Shown here: positions 12,649 to 23,795 of the stretch, piece after piece
How the letters are laid out: each line of letters opens with the position of its first letter
Position numbering within the stretch: position 1 is the first letter of the stretch
Source: Bugulina stolonifera
Lineage: Eukaryota > Bryozoa > Gymnolaemata > Cheilostomatida > Bugulidae
NCBI GenBank assembly: GCA_935421135.1
Contig: OW285192.1
Location: 4,073,501 to 4,137,500, forward strand
Direction: 5' to 3'
DNA length: 64,000 nt
Made by a program: the position numbers and the translations under genes
The notes under the pieces: model-generated
Told to the model about the DNA's origin: nothing
The model's database searches: none
Seen by the model: only the letters and a program-made list of their open reading frames with translations

Positions 12649-15095
12649 ATGCCAGTCAAACTAAAACCTTCTGATGAGGACTACCTGCCAGATGTGGAAA
12701 GGAGGTTTCTCTTTGATGACACAGCTGTGCTCGAACAGCAGCAGGCCAACAAGGCAGGAAATAGTGGACAAACGGTGGCCAAAGAGCTTTTCAAGTCAGA
12801 ACAGGTGAAAAGACTCACTCACTACTTACAGCGCCCAAATATTTTAACATTAATTTTCTAGGGTAGAAGGTTAGAACCAATATACATACGTGCAGATGAA
12901 GCAGGGGAATCTTTAGATTGTTTATGTCTGCAAGTCTGCTCATCCCCTTCACTTACATGTTTCTGCGTAGGATTTAGTGTGGAATTGTCTGCTCCTTGGT
13001 ATATGCAATACATAGTAGGCCATGAAACAATAATTATAGGTTAGCCCACTATCGCTGTGCGTTCACTTTGCTAAATTTTTCACTATTCAGGCACCACTAG
13101 AAGATATCTATAATATAGTCGATCGAGATGACACGGCAATAGAGGGGGAGGCCATGCATAATCTTGTAGCAAAGATGCTACCAAGTGCCGTGTTCAGAGG
13201 TTTCATTCTACTGCTTATAGTAGCCAATGCAGTAATCATTGGACTACAGACAGATGAGAGACTTGTGAGTCAGTTCATAATTTACACCATCTTTAGTACT
13301 ACTTTTAACAAGCAACTAGTTTGAGTTACTTGGAGTTATATCCTTATTGTGTAGGCAACTCCCAATACACCAGCACTATTCAATTCTATTCCCCTTCTCC
13401 CAACCTACAGTAATTACAGACATTCCACATTCAAGAAAATTTAACATCAGACTATCAAGTTAAGAAGTCAAGTGCCTTTGCTAACCATGGCTGTTGTTAT
13501 TTGACAGGGGAAGGAGTACGCCTACATCTTCTCTATACTCGACCAATTTGTCCTCACCGTATTTGTGGCTGAGATAATCTTAAAATGGTATTACGGTTTC
13601 CTCATATTCTGGAAGGTTGGATGGAATATTCTAGACTTTGGCATAGTGGCAGCACTGTTATTGGGTCCGGCGTTTCAATATTTGGGTAGTAGTCGTATAC
13701 TAAGGATACTGCGGGTGCTGAGGGCTGCCCGCAGTCTGAGAAGTATAAGTGGGCTGCAAGGGCTATCTCTAGTTGTACAGACAGTCCTCCAATCACTACC
13801 AGACATGTTTAACATAGCTCTAGTTCTTTGCATTATACTTATAGTATTTGCTGTGGTGGGCATCACACTGTTCGGTAAAGATATACCAGAATACTTTGGG
13901 AACCTAGAGAAAGCCATGTTTTCCTTGTTTATATGTGTCACCCAAGACGGATGGTTGGATATATTTGGAGCGTTTAAAGAGGTAGGAAAGACACAACAGT
14001 GGATCTACATTTGTGGCATTTTATACTTAATATTGGCGATTACTGTTGGGGCATTTGTGTTTGCTAACTTGGCGGTGGCTGCCGTGGTTACTAACTTGGA
14101 GATTGCAATGAGGGAGATCAAAGCGGAGAACAAGGCAGACGACGCTCTCAACTTTGTAGAGGATGAGGAGGTAAGGAAATACATGTTGTAGTTCTCTTCT
14201 CCCATAATGCATTGTAATATAATATACTCCTAGCATTCTATCAACAAAGACAATGATTGTGAAGTATGTCTAGTAATTTTACTCGAATCAACAACACTTC
14301 CATGTACTCCAATATAACCGGACGTAGATGGAGTTGCCATGTGAACAAGACAGTGTCTATATAATTATATTATACCTGCTGGCACCCATGACAGTTTGAG
14401 CCGATAAAAGGAGTTAGTGAAGTTTTCATTTACTTCTATTGAAAATGGCAGGTGACCCACATACCAGTAGTACCAGCAGAGGAGGCTACGAAAAACTTTG
14501 ATTTCAGTATGCAGGCGCCAGTGCACGCCCCCGACCTGAGCAGCCTGCTTACTCTAGAGAAGTTTGAGAACTATATGCTAGTACTAACAGCTCTTGAGGA
14601 AAACCTGGCAGAATATAAAGCTATCAGAGAAGACTTGGATCGAATGTTTGATATAATATGTGAGCTAAATATACAGGAGAAGAACAGCGAGGTAATTGAA
14701 CATCTTGTATGATAGTAATGTCCCAAACAGGAAGTGATGTTGGTCTTTTAAATAGGAGTAAGATCAAAAAGAATAGCAAGGCTGTAGGATGTAAATGTAT
14801 GTATGCACCAAAAATGGTTCATCAATTATTGTGAAGCAGGGAATGTTAGCTGCATGTTGTAGCCTGTGTGATTTAATATTTATTTTAGTTGGTTGGGGGA
14901 AAAGGTAGCAAAGACAGCATGAATGGTAGACCAAGTAATGCTGGAGTGAAGAATCCTCCTGGAATACACATAACTGAGGCTAAGAGACTGAGAACTGAGG
15001 GGCTATCAACAGCAGCGACGGGACTTTCCACAACAATAACAGGAAGATCTGAGTCTACATTCCCTCAGAGCGCACCAGGAACAGAAAAAGTTTAG
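12649..15095 (+). CDS. CATSPER4: Sperm cation channel subunit CatSper4, complete, 5 exons
   Basis: A pore-forming subunit of the flagellar CatSper Ca2+ channel, active in the sperm tail membrane. Exons: 12649-12804, 13091-13264, 13508-14170, 14452-14691, 14889-15095. All junctions are phase 0, totalling 1440 nt or 479 aa (human CATSPER4 is 472). One six-helix domain is visible: S1 about 88-104, S2 about 115-137, S3 about 149-165, S4 about 171-188 with Arg at every third position (SRILRILRVLRAARSLR). The pore motif TQDGW at 255-259 is the CatSper4-type T-x-D-x-W filter; the other subunits have TLDDW, TLDHW or TVDGW. S6 ends in NLEIAMREIKAEN. Exon 4 encodes a charged segment (LEENLAEYKAIREDLDRMF) that is probably a C-terminal coiled coil. 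Exon 5 is Ser/Thr-rich and not conserved. It is convergent with PGAP2. Confidence 0.92.
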
Positions 15096-16514
15096 TTACT
15101 ACTGATAGAGTTACTAACAGTGATAAACTTGTAGCAATTCCATGAATAAGGCATAGTAATGTATATAATTTTACCATTTATTAACTACAGTCTTATATAG
15201 AAAAAATACATGTATGTGTTGTGTACATTATATAAAAATTAGGCTATGTCGTAAATCATCAAAACAAACCACTGAGCTACTAAACAACCTTAGTAACCAT
15301 AGCAACCATATAGGTACATGCAATATAACAATCAGTATAAGCTGTAGGCCGACATAGTGGTGATATACAGAGGTATAATACTACAGAAGTCTAGTCTCTA
15401 TAAAACCAAAAGGAGTAATTGACCTCGTAAAGCAAGCATTCATTGAAAAAAATTTGTAATTGGAGTCATAATAAATAATAACAGCTAGTCAACATAAATT
15501 AATTAACTCAAACCAGGCTATTTGATTAGTTCAGGGTTTTAATTGGCAGTGATAATAAGCTATCAATGTTTAACGTATGACAACATGAAATGAATGCAGA
15601 TGGAGAGGGTGGAGCAAGTGTAAATACAGAGGAAGGGGCGGTGTATAGACAGGGAGGAGCAAACTGTCTACAGGCTAAAAAATCCACGTATAGAGATTAG
15701 TGTGTAAGCTTGCAGGAAAGATTTAATATATGTATATGACAGCATTGAATTGTATTACTGTGTTACTGTATTACCTATGTTGTGTCTATTCCAATTTAAC
15801 TCATGCAGTTTCAGATATAGGCTTCGGTACTTAACTCAGATCTAGTGACTTGAGAGTGACTTGAAGAATACCCAAGGGTAACTTCTGAGGGACTTAAGGG
15901 TGACTCATGCTACAGGATGTCTAGAGAGATCCTTCGTCTCAATGTCTACAAATGTGTTACAAGATGAAATAATACATACTTGTTACATGGCAGTCAATAG
16001 CTAAACAGGGCATTGCATACTTGCCAGAGAAATGGGTAGATTCCACTTGGTCAATTTTAATACAGCAGTAATACATGTATTTGATTCAACAGTCTGTATG
16101 TAATGTGACTAAATTCACTTTGGAAATAAATGCGCTATGACTTTGGAGTTGCCTCGTCTTTAGTTCAAAGCAAACCATACTACAGGTATAACGGACTTCA
16201 CTGAAATATTATATGATTGTAGGTCTACAACAGAAAGTTCTCACAATAATCTCTATTGAATGTTGATTGCTAGCATGAATCTGTAATGGACATATTTACA
16301 CCCAACCAAAGGTAAGATAACTCCATACAAACCACGCCGGAGAATGATTTCTAAGTTAAGTTTATTATTGAGTTGATCAGATGTCTTTGTAGAATCATTG
16401 TTTCAGTAGAACGATATTACTGCTGCTTCTAATTTAGTTAAATGTAGCACAACATGAGGTGAGCTATATAATGTATATACCACATGTAGATATATATAAC
16501 ATAACTGTACTTAC
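15096..16514. other. Shared 3' intergenic region of CATSPER4 and PGAP2
   Basis: Probably contains both 3' UTRs. If the PGAP2 exon 6 donor is used, it also contains an unidentified terminal PGAP2 exon. An imperfect palindrome GTAACCATAGCAAC at about 15293-15306 fits the RFX X-box consensus GTNRCC-NN-RGYAAC. No gene was recognised. Confidence 0.45.
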
Positions 16515-19500
16515 AAGAGAGGAGTCAGAGATGCCAGTAGGTGTAAAGTCTATAATCATTGTGGAATGGAAGGCAATATTAGTCAGTACCACAGAGTACT
16601 CACTAAGACTGAACATGGAGTAAACTATAAAGGAATATAAATGTATATTTATATGTTATCTGACATTAAATGTGTATGGATGTGAATAAAGATACATATA
16701 TTAGAGAATTCAAAATAAAATAAAACCCTTTCATCCCGACTATTTTCGTGAAAATATGACATAATATGACACGCTACACTGTATGAACAAAGTATATTGA
16801 CCGTTGGCAGCATTCGGTTGGCAATTTTCTAAAGAGTCGAAACTGCAAGATTGAACAAAAAGAGGATATTGTAATGGTTCACGTGAGGCTGTGTTTAATA
16901 ACTGAAAGCAATGCTAGTTATAAAGGAGGGTCGCCTTTGTAATAATACACATTGTTACCAGGCAAGAGCTGATAGCACACAGTGTAATACTGAATAAAAT
17001 CATTTCTTATTGCTGCATATTGCTATTTATTTAGCATGCACACCACACGTAACCTTTAATTTCACAGGTTATCATCATTGCAGCTTTATATGGAATGTCA
17101 AACTATTAATAATAAAATGGTATAGCCAATGCAGACAGGTTACAGTTATTCAGCAGTAAATATTTGCTACTCACCCATTGGTTCACAGTAAGCATTATGC
17201 CTCCAATAGAAATATCCAGCTCCAAACAAAGATAGAATATTTATCAGGAAAAATATTTTTTTATATCTCAGTGAGGTTGCTATCTACAAGTACAATATGT
17301 AATACAAATCATACGTATGTAATACAATTAATGTATATTATATATTACAAGTGTTATATGTGTACTACAAGTCAGCAGAAGATAGCTCTGAGCCAACTGC
17401 CCCCAAGGCCAAACTCCCCAACACCTTATACATGTATATAGCAAGGTGGCTATAATAAGAGGGTTGCCTTGTGTACAGTTGGTTCAGGGCATGTCTACTG
17501 CTCACTGGTGTAGTGGTAGCATATTCTGTTCACTGTGCGATTAGGTGTCGTAAAACCCCCCCCCCCCCCAAACAAGTTTTGAAACAAGTCTTGAACCGCT
17601 CAAATAAAAACAAATTTCTTGCATAAATAACATCATTTATGTCGAATACTTACATGTATTACAAGTCAGATAAATACATTAGAGGTAAAGTGCATATTAC
17701 AAGTGAGTATATACATTGTATATACAAATATTAGATATGTAGCTATGTACTACATACCGAGAGAGAGATATGACCTTATTATCTGATAAACTAATTACTC
17801 CTATTGTGTTGGTTTATCTGGTTATCTGGTATATCTCTCTGTAACCCAACAGTGACCCAACAGTCTCCCAATATTGTCAACCAGCATTATGGTTTCACCT
17901 TTATTTATGATGTTATAAAACTGAAACCTAATTAAATATACTTCAAACATAACAAAAACATAATAAAACGTATAAAATATTTACAGTATTAATATAATTA
18001 ATTAGAAACCCAAAAATGTATACTTTATGATTCAGAATATTAATTGGAGGATTAGAGATAAAGCCAGCTGCAGAAGTAAAGTTCCTTGTATACGATGATA
18101 GCATTTGAAGAGTGCCAGAAAATTGACAATAGTACATGTAGAATGTACTATTGTAACTTAGAGAAATTCCTCACAATCCTACACCCAGTGATCAAAGTTT
18201 GGGGGGGGGGGTCGTGGAGGGGACGCAGTCCCCTCACCATAAATTTCAGGGGTCCCTCAGACTGATAGACCCCCTACAGATTACTATTATAATAAATCAA
18301 ATACAGCGCCATTTATTTTTCTTGTTACATAGTAACGAAGTTTGGATTATATTTTAACCTGAAGTTCTTGGATTTTGCGCCATTTCGGTATCTAATTTTG
18401 ATAAAGTTTCCAATTTCTGGGAGGGCGCCCTCCCCGCCATCCACGTCCTCAAGTGATTATGTCTGCTACCCTAAAGACCCCCACCTCTTTTCTTAGACTT
18501 TGACCACTGCCTACACCCCTTGGTATAAATGGCAAATCTAGCTAGCTTTAGTGGTACTTAGCATTGACTTTGATAATATATGGAAAGAACAGTAACTGAC
18601 TGGCAATACTCGTTTGTATAAATGTCTTTATGAAAAGAGTGTATCCCGAAACACCTGCACTGCATGTACATACTATGTACGTATGTAGGCCTACATGTAG
18701 CCCTATGTACATTTGTATGATGTGGCCCATTAGTAATAATGGTCTAAGGTAGCTCTATGCAGCCCATATATTTCTACTACTAAAGAAATAGGACAAATCA
18801 ACCTACATCCTATAATACATACAATGTAATACAGTGTACTATTTACATACATATATTTATATATCCAGGTACAGAATCGTCTCCCCTACACTAATGGTGT
18901 TACTAAGGTAAACAATGTGTTGCTAAGGCTTCAGTAACTGGATACTTTACCAGACAAGTAGAGAATTCAATAGAATCACAGGGTCTACGACCCATAGTGT
19001 AACACTTGAAGCTACAGCTCTGAGTGCTGTAGACTAAAATGGAGGTTGACAAACTGAGGTAGCCATTGGCAACAGGCATAAGTGTTAAATTTAGAATTTA
19101 GGTATTGATTAGCAATATAATACTCGAACATACATTGTATATTATATTATTTTACATTTCTATATTTTATAAGCTGCGTAATAATGTGTATACTGTATAG
19201 TAATACATGTATATGAGTTACGATACCTTTGCTTTAGCTGTGTGGTTGTACAAAGAGCTATGCACTTTAATAGTTGAGATCATATAAGCCACAGAAGTTA
19301 TTATAAAAGTGATGAACGAACTCTTGTGAATACCTAAAGATAAAAACATTTACGGATAAGTTAATAATTAGTACGATTGCATTTGTATTTCCTATAACAG
19401 TCTGTAATTATACTAATAGTCTGCAGTTATACAGAGAAGATACACAGTACTTGTAGTCTACATGAATTAATAGATAAAATATATCAGAACACCAAATGAA

Positions 19501-22159
19501 CTAAATACAGTGAAACCTGCTTAATTCAAACTCCAAGGGACAGCCATGATTGGTTTGGCTTAGGCCTGAGTTTGAATTGTAAGGTCACTTCACTTAATTG
19601 AAGTCATTATATGATGCTCAGCAGAGACCAATGTCATCAGTTTGAACTAACCGAGTTTTTGAATTATCCGAGGCTGAATTAATACTGATAGTTATTGAAA
19701 CTGACCAAAGTCCGAGGTTGAGCTGACCAGAGTGAGCAGAAGTAGAGCTGTTATCTCCACAGAGTTTAGTATTGAACAGATTATTATCCATGGATAATTG
19801 ATGTCTTTCCATCTGTAACAAGATATAGAGTAACACATAGAGTGTATATTTGACAATGCACACAGGTAGCTGTCATAAAGTAACACAACATAGAGTGTAT
19901 ATTTGACAATGCAACAATGCACACAGCTACGTTTTTGCAACAAAAACTCCCATAGACTCGGTTAACTGACCTCACGTTAGGAAGTAGTGGTTATGAAACC
20001 AATCACACCGTGAGCAGGTACTGAGGCTATGCTGACGTCTCCACACTACATGAACACACCCACTGCACCTTTAGTGTGCAAAGAAGTCAACTAATAACTC
20101 TGGTACCATGTAATGTGTACACGTACCTTTGACTAGTCATTGTAGTATAGTAAGTACATACAGTATACGTACCTTTGACTAGACCTTGTGGTATAGTAAG
20201 TAAGGTAACATATGACTATAAAGTATCGGGGAGGGGTGTGCAGTACAAGACTCCACCACCATACAGATATCTGAGGCTCCCGAGATCCCGCCGCCGCACT
20301 TATTGATGGAAAGAAATTCCACACCTACAGCAGAACACACACCAATATAATGAAAAATAAACAAGTTGCAGTCCAATAATAAATTATGATTCATTATTTC
20401 CATATTTGCTCAGTTCCTCTACAATAAAATTCATCCCACAAGATGTTTCAAATTAAAACATGAACAACACAACAACACTGTAATTTTGAAGCTACAGACT
20501 GCTATTGCAATGGGAGCTTTCCAAGACAAAAACCAATGCTGCTACAACTAGCAAACTCTCAATTTCTTTAAATTTAATATCGTAAAATCTATCTAATGGT
20601 GCAATATACCTGGTACACATAAACAATATAACAGATACATGTACTAGTAAAACATGTAGTCCAGCAGTTGAACCCACAGTTTAGTTGTCACAAGAAAGGA
20701 AAGGGGGTTGGTCTACAGTACATACCCAACATGCAAGTTACTGGGCACTTAATGCATAGTATATAAACACAGCAAGGTTAAATAATTATTCAGCGAGCAA
20801 ATTATGACTGATAACTTAGGCTACTTGATACACGTGTACAGACCGATATATCTATATATTGTAGTGGAGACAATAGACTAGAGATGGAGGATAGGCTACC
20901 CACAGTATTTATATATTTCTATATCAAAGTGCATGGTTAATATCACATAAGGTAACACAGATATCTTTACACTAAATTCACATTCATTCAGAAAAAATTC
21001 TAACTATACACCACTACAACTTTTTTTTATTATATCTATTCACATAGCCATCGTACCATATATTTAACAACGCATTGGGGTCTGTGAAAGATCTATTGAT
21101 TGGGAATACCCTACTTATTGCCGATAACGTGAGGTGTATTAATACCACTATTATATGATATTTTGAAACTAAAGAAGTAGTAAAATTGTTTTAAACACAA
21201 GGCTTCAGGGTCAAAATCCCACGGATGCCATGGAAAGTGTTAAAATGTTTCAGGACGTGGGTCATCGTTGCTCACATTGCAAAGAAATTGAAGTCATAAA
21301 GTTGGTTTGGTAAACTTGCTAAAGCGCTGTTAAATCAAAACACCAAACCAAACCCCATCATCTACTAATCAAGAATAAGGCACCACAGCAAGTGCACAAA
21401 TCTTATTCTATGACGTCACGAGTTTTTTTAGACAGTGTGAGCTATAACGTATAATGTTCCATTGCACTTGTGTTTTATAGCTCCTTTACTATGCTGCCAG
21501 CAAGGTAAAGTTCCCCATTTAACAACATGGTAAAAGCTGTGAAAGCACCTTCCCGAATCCCCCTAAGGTATTGATATAGATTCCACCTTCATTCTAGTCT
21601 TCTCACCTGAATTTAACAATGGGAAATATAGCCTAGCACTGAATAAGTCTTGTTTGGTGAACAGTAATGAGCGAACTAACTGAAATTAGTAGACACAGCC
21701 ATCAACTGAAATTTTTAAAATAAAAACCAATTCTGATTCAAACCTATAGGCCTATAAGTATATGTGTAACATTTTGTTATATTTAATATTTTCCATATTT
21801 TATTATATTTAATATTATTAATTATTATATTTATATTTATATTATAATTATTATAATTATTGAAATTATTATATTTTATTATTATTAATTGTTAATATAG
21901 CTGTGTTTAATAGAAAAAAGGTTAACTGTCGCCATCTGATAAGCATCTGGTAACACTACAAATAAAATAAAATGCAGTGCAAGTTATTACATACGCCACA
22001 GTGGGTCGAATTAGCTTCATTGAAGTGATATAGTATGGAATATATCACACAGAAGGTCAATCCAAAGAGTGGTAATGACAGGATCGCTGTGCCAACTTTC
22101 TTCCACGGTAATTTTTCGACAAAATCGCCATCACTGGCATCAAACTGGCGAGAATTCAT
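16515..22159 (-). CDS. PGAP2: Post-GPI attachment to proteins 2 (PGAP2/FRAG1 family), six exons found
   Basis: A multi-pass Golgi/ER protein required for fatty-acid remodelling of GPI anchors. Minus-strand exons in transcript order: 22159-21995, 20324-20185, 19812-19706, 19333-19227, 17283-17175, 16624-16515, giving 738 nt or 246 codons (human about 254 aa). Family landmarks: STHCG closing exon 1, then WNFFPSISAAAG; LVLHTPPRYFIV in exon 2; NSVEITALLLLTLVSS in exon 3; YFYWRHNAYCEP in exon 5; EYSVVLTNIAFHST in exon 6. Each exon contributes a hydrophobic helix. All phases join exactly (0, 2, 1, 0, 1). Exon 6 ends at a perfect GTAAGT donor, but its frame also stays open for 16 more codons to a TAG just beyond, so the terminal exon is uncertain. 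Introns are large compared with neighbouring genes. Confidence 0.92.
17490..17572 (+). mobile_element. tRNA-derived SINE fragment, plus a poly-C tract
   Basis: GCTCACTGGTGTAGTGGTAG matches a tRNA-like 5' region with a Pol III A-box (TGGTGTAGTGGTAGCA), followed by the TTCTGTTCACTGTGC anticodon-arm region. The same head occurs in reverse orientation near 37.4 kb. The B-box is missing and a run of 13 C residues follows. It lies in PGAP2 intron 4. Confidence 0.6.
18198..18460. repeat. GC-rich interspersed sequence with a poly-G tract
   Basis: A run of ten G residues near 18199 is followed by a segment markedly richer in GC than its surroundings, with GGAGGGGACGCAGTCCCCTC and near its end GGGAGGGCGCCCTCCC. 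The base composition and short palindromes suggest an interspersed repeat, but no family was identified. Confidence 0.35.
19508..19686. mobile_element. Possible short pogo/Tigger-like element in PGAP2 intron 3
   Basis: It begins TA|CAGTGAAACCTGCTTAATTC, typical of mariner/pogo termini (CAGTNNAACCT). It ends near GAATTAATACTG, a shortened inverse of that start. Internal CGAGTT and GAATTATCCGAGG words recur as in the 56.4-kb element. The right end is degenerate and the element stops only 20 bp short of the PGAP2 exon 3 donor. Confidence 0.4.
21775..21900. repeat. AT-only low-complexity tract in PGAP2 intron 1 flank
   Basis: Almost pure A/T made of TATTTAATATT and AATTATTAT words just 3' (in transcript sense) of PGAP2 exon 1. 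Similar tracts occur at 22740-22920 and 29570-29660. Confidence 0.7.
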
Positions 22160-22319
22160 TTCTGAATCAACATTGGCGAATAAAGTGGTTTGTTTGTCAA
22201 TCTGTGGCAGTTCTCTACGAAAACGGTTACACCCTTCCTATGAGCATGAGTTTTCCGTCTTTTTACCAAACTTCCAACAAATAAGCATTAGATCACCACC
22301 ACAGGTAAACCTCCCATAA

Positions 22320-23080
22320 AGAGTGGATATGGTAGATCACAAATTTGCGTACATATATTTCTCGGCCTATGAATCTTTTAGTCCGTTCTCATCAGAAGTG
22401 GATCGTTCGTTTTTATATTATTCTTATAACGATAATTTAAACTATAGGTTAACGGTTCGTCATATAAGTTGATACGTCGGCATGGTAATAGATTCTCACA
22501 TGCTAAAGAGTGGATCATTGGCTGAGCGTGATCAAAGATTGTGGAGAATGATGAACATAACAACATCCTAGTGATGTTAAAACTTGATTTTGGGTATTTT
22601 TATTTTTCCATTATTGGTGTTTCACTATTTTATATAAGCAAATATTTTACAGGCTGTCTTACAATAAAAATTGCTGTTGCTTCTAATGATAACAATTTTC
22701 TTGTCTAAAAACATCATATAATATAATTCTAATAACATAATGATAATATAATTGGCAATTAATTTAATAATAATACAAATAACATTACACACACATGTAT
22801 TTATAATGAATTTTTATTTTTTAATATATTTATATTTATTACTGTATATTTATTTATATTATTTAATTATATTGTAATAATTATTGTTGTTTGTTTTGTT
22901 TTGTTAAATAATTAATATAATATTTGTGTTGACAGGCATGGTTTTTTTTATTTTCAGTTTAATTGTAAATTATAAAGTAAACATTGAAACAAAATTATTT
23001 GCTATTTTTATATGTAGCAAAGTTTCAATATAAATATATAACACCTACTGTACTAATAATTAAATTATATTAAGTAATAG
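22320..23080. other. AT-rich intergenic region upstream of PGAP2
   Basis: The 5' flank of PGAP2. Mostly low-complexity A/T, with no coding signal recognised on either strand. Confidence 0.5.
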
Positions 23081-23084
23081 TATT

Positions 23085-23482
23085 GCTGTGGGGTTTTTCT
23101 TGGGAGCGATGTAGTCTTGAACCACCTGAGGAGCAGCGATAGGCTAAGGAAAGGAAGCGGAAACGCAAGAGATAAAGCGGGACAAGAATCATTCAAGAGC
23201 ACGGAGTGAAAGGAGTAACACGGGAATTGAGAGATTGTTATAAGGTGAGCACATAGAAATAACTTACACCACCAACCTCCAGCACTCAACCTAGCACGTG
23301 ACTGAAATTGAGGTCACCTCAGCAGCATCAAGAAAGAATCTAGTTGTAAATCCATCAGGATTGGTCACTACCGCCACTAATGTTGTGGATTTTCCATGTG
23401 AGCAATGTGGTCTTGAACCGACAACCTCTGGCACTCCGCCTAGCATGTGACTCGCTACCATTACTGCTACCTTGGAAGCCTC
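23085..23482 (-). mobile_element. tRNA-derived SINE cluster
   Basis: Read on the minus strand, 23400-23480 gives TGGTAGCGAGTCACATG (A-box-like), GCTAGGCGGAGTGCCAGAGG and then GGTTCAAGACC, a full Pol III B-box (GGTTCRANNCC) at a tRNA-like spacing. A diverged second copy (AGTCACGTGCTAGGTTGAGT) lies at about 23255-23320. Another B-box (GGTTCAAGACT) is at about 23108-23118. The Ty3/Gypsy element is inserted at the right edge of this cluster. Confidence 0.6.
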
Positions 23483-23485
23483 AAC

Positions 23486-23490
23486 AAAAG
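23486..23490. repeat. Left target-site duplication of the Ty3/Gypsy element
   Basis: AAAAG immediately before the left LTR. The same five bases follow the right LTR at 27930-27934. Confidence 0.9.
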
Positions 23491-23645
23491 TGTTGTATAT
23501 TTATATCATTTAGAAAGACTTCTATATTTGCAACCTATACATTCTAGCTCAATCTCAAAACTGAATCTTACATGTAAATAGCTTTCAACAGGTAAGCTTT
23601 CTAGCTATACAAGGGAAGACAACTTAATACATTAATAATACAACA
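23491..23645 (-). repeat. 3' LTR of the Ty3/Gypsy element
   Basis: 155 bp, identical by eye to 27775-27929, and preceded (minus-strand sense) by the polypurine tract AGAAGGGAGA. Confidence 0.97.
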
Positions 23646-23795
23646 TCTCCCTTCTAGGTTTTCAAACATAATTAAGTTATAAATAACAATGAACAATGAT
23701 ATCAACATTTCAGTATCTCTGCAATTTACATTGTCACTATCATCAGAACATTTCAGCAATTCTGCAATATAAATTGTCACTATCAATGGAACCTT

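Noticed and set aside
22035..22319. 94-aa plus-strand frame overlapping PGAP2 exon 1
   Set aside because: Antisense to a well-supported PGAP2 exon; no homology recognised.
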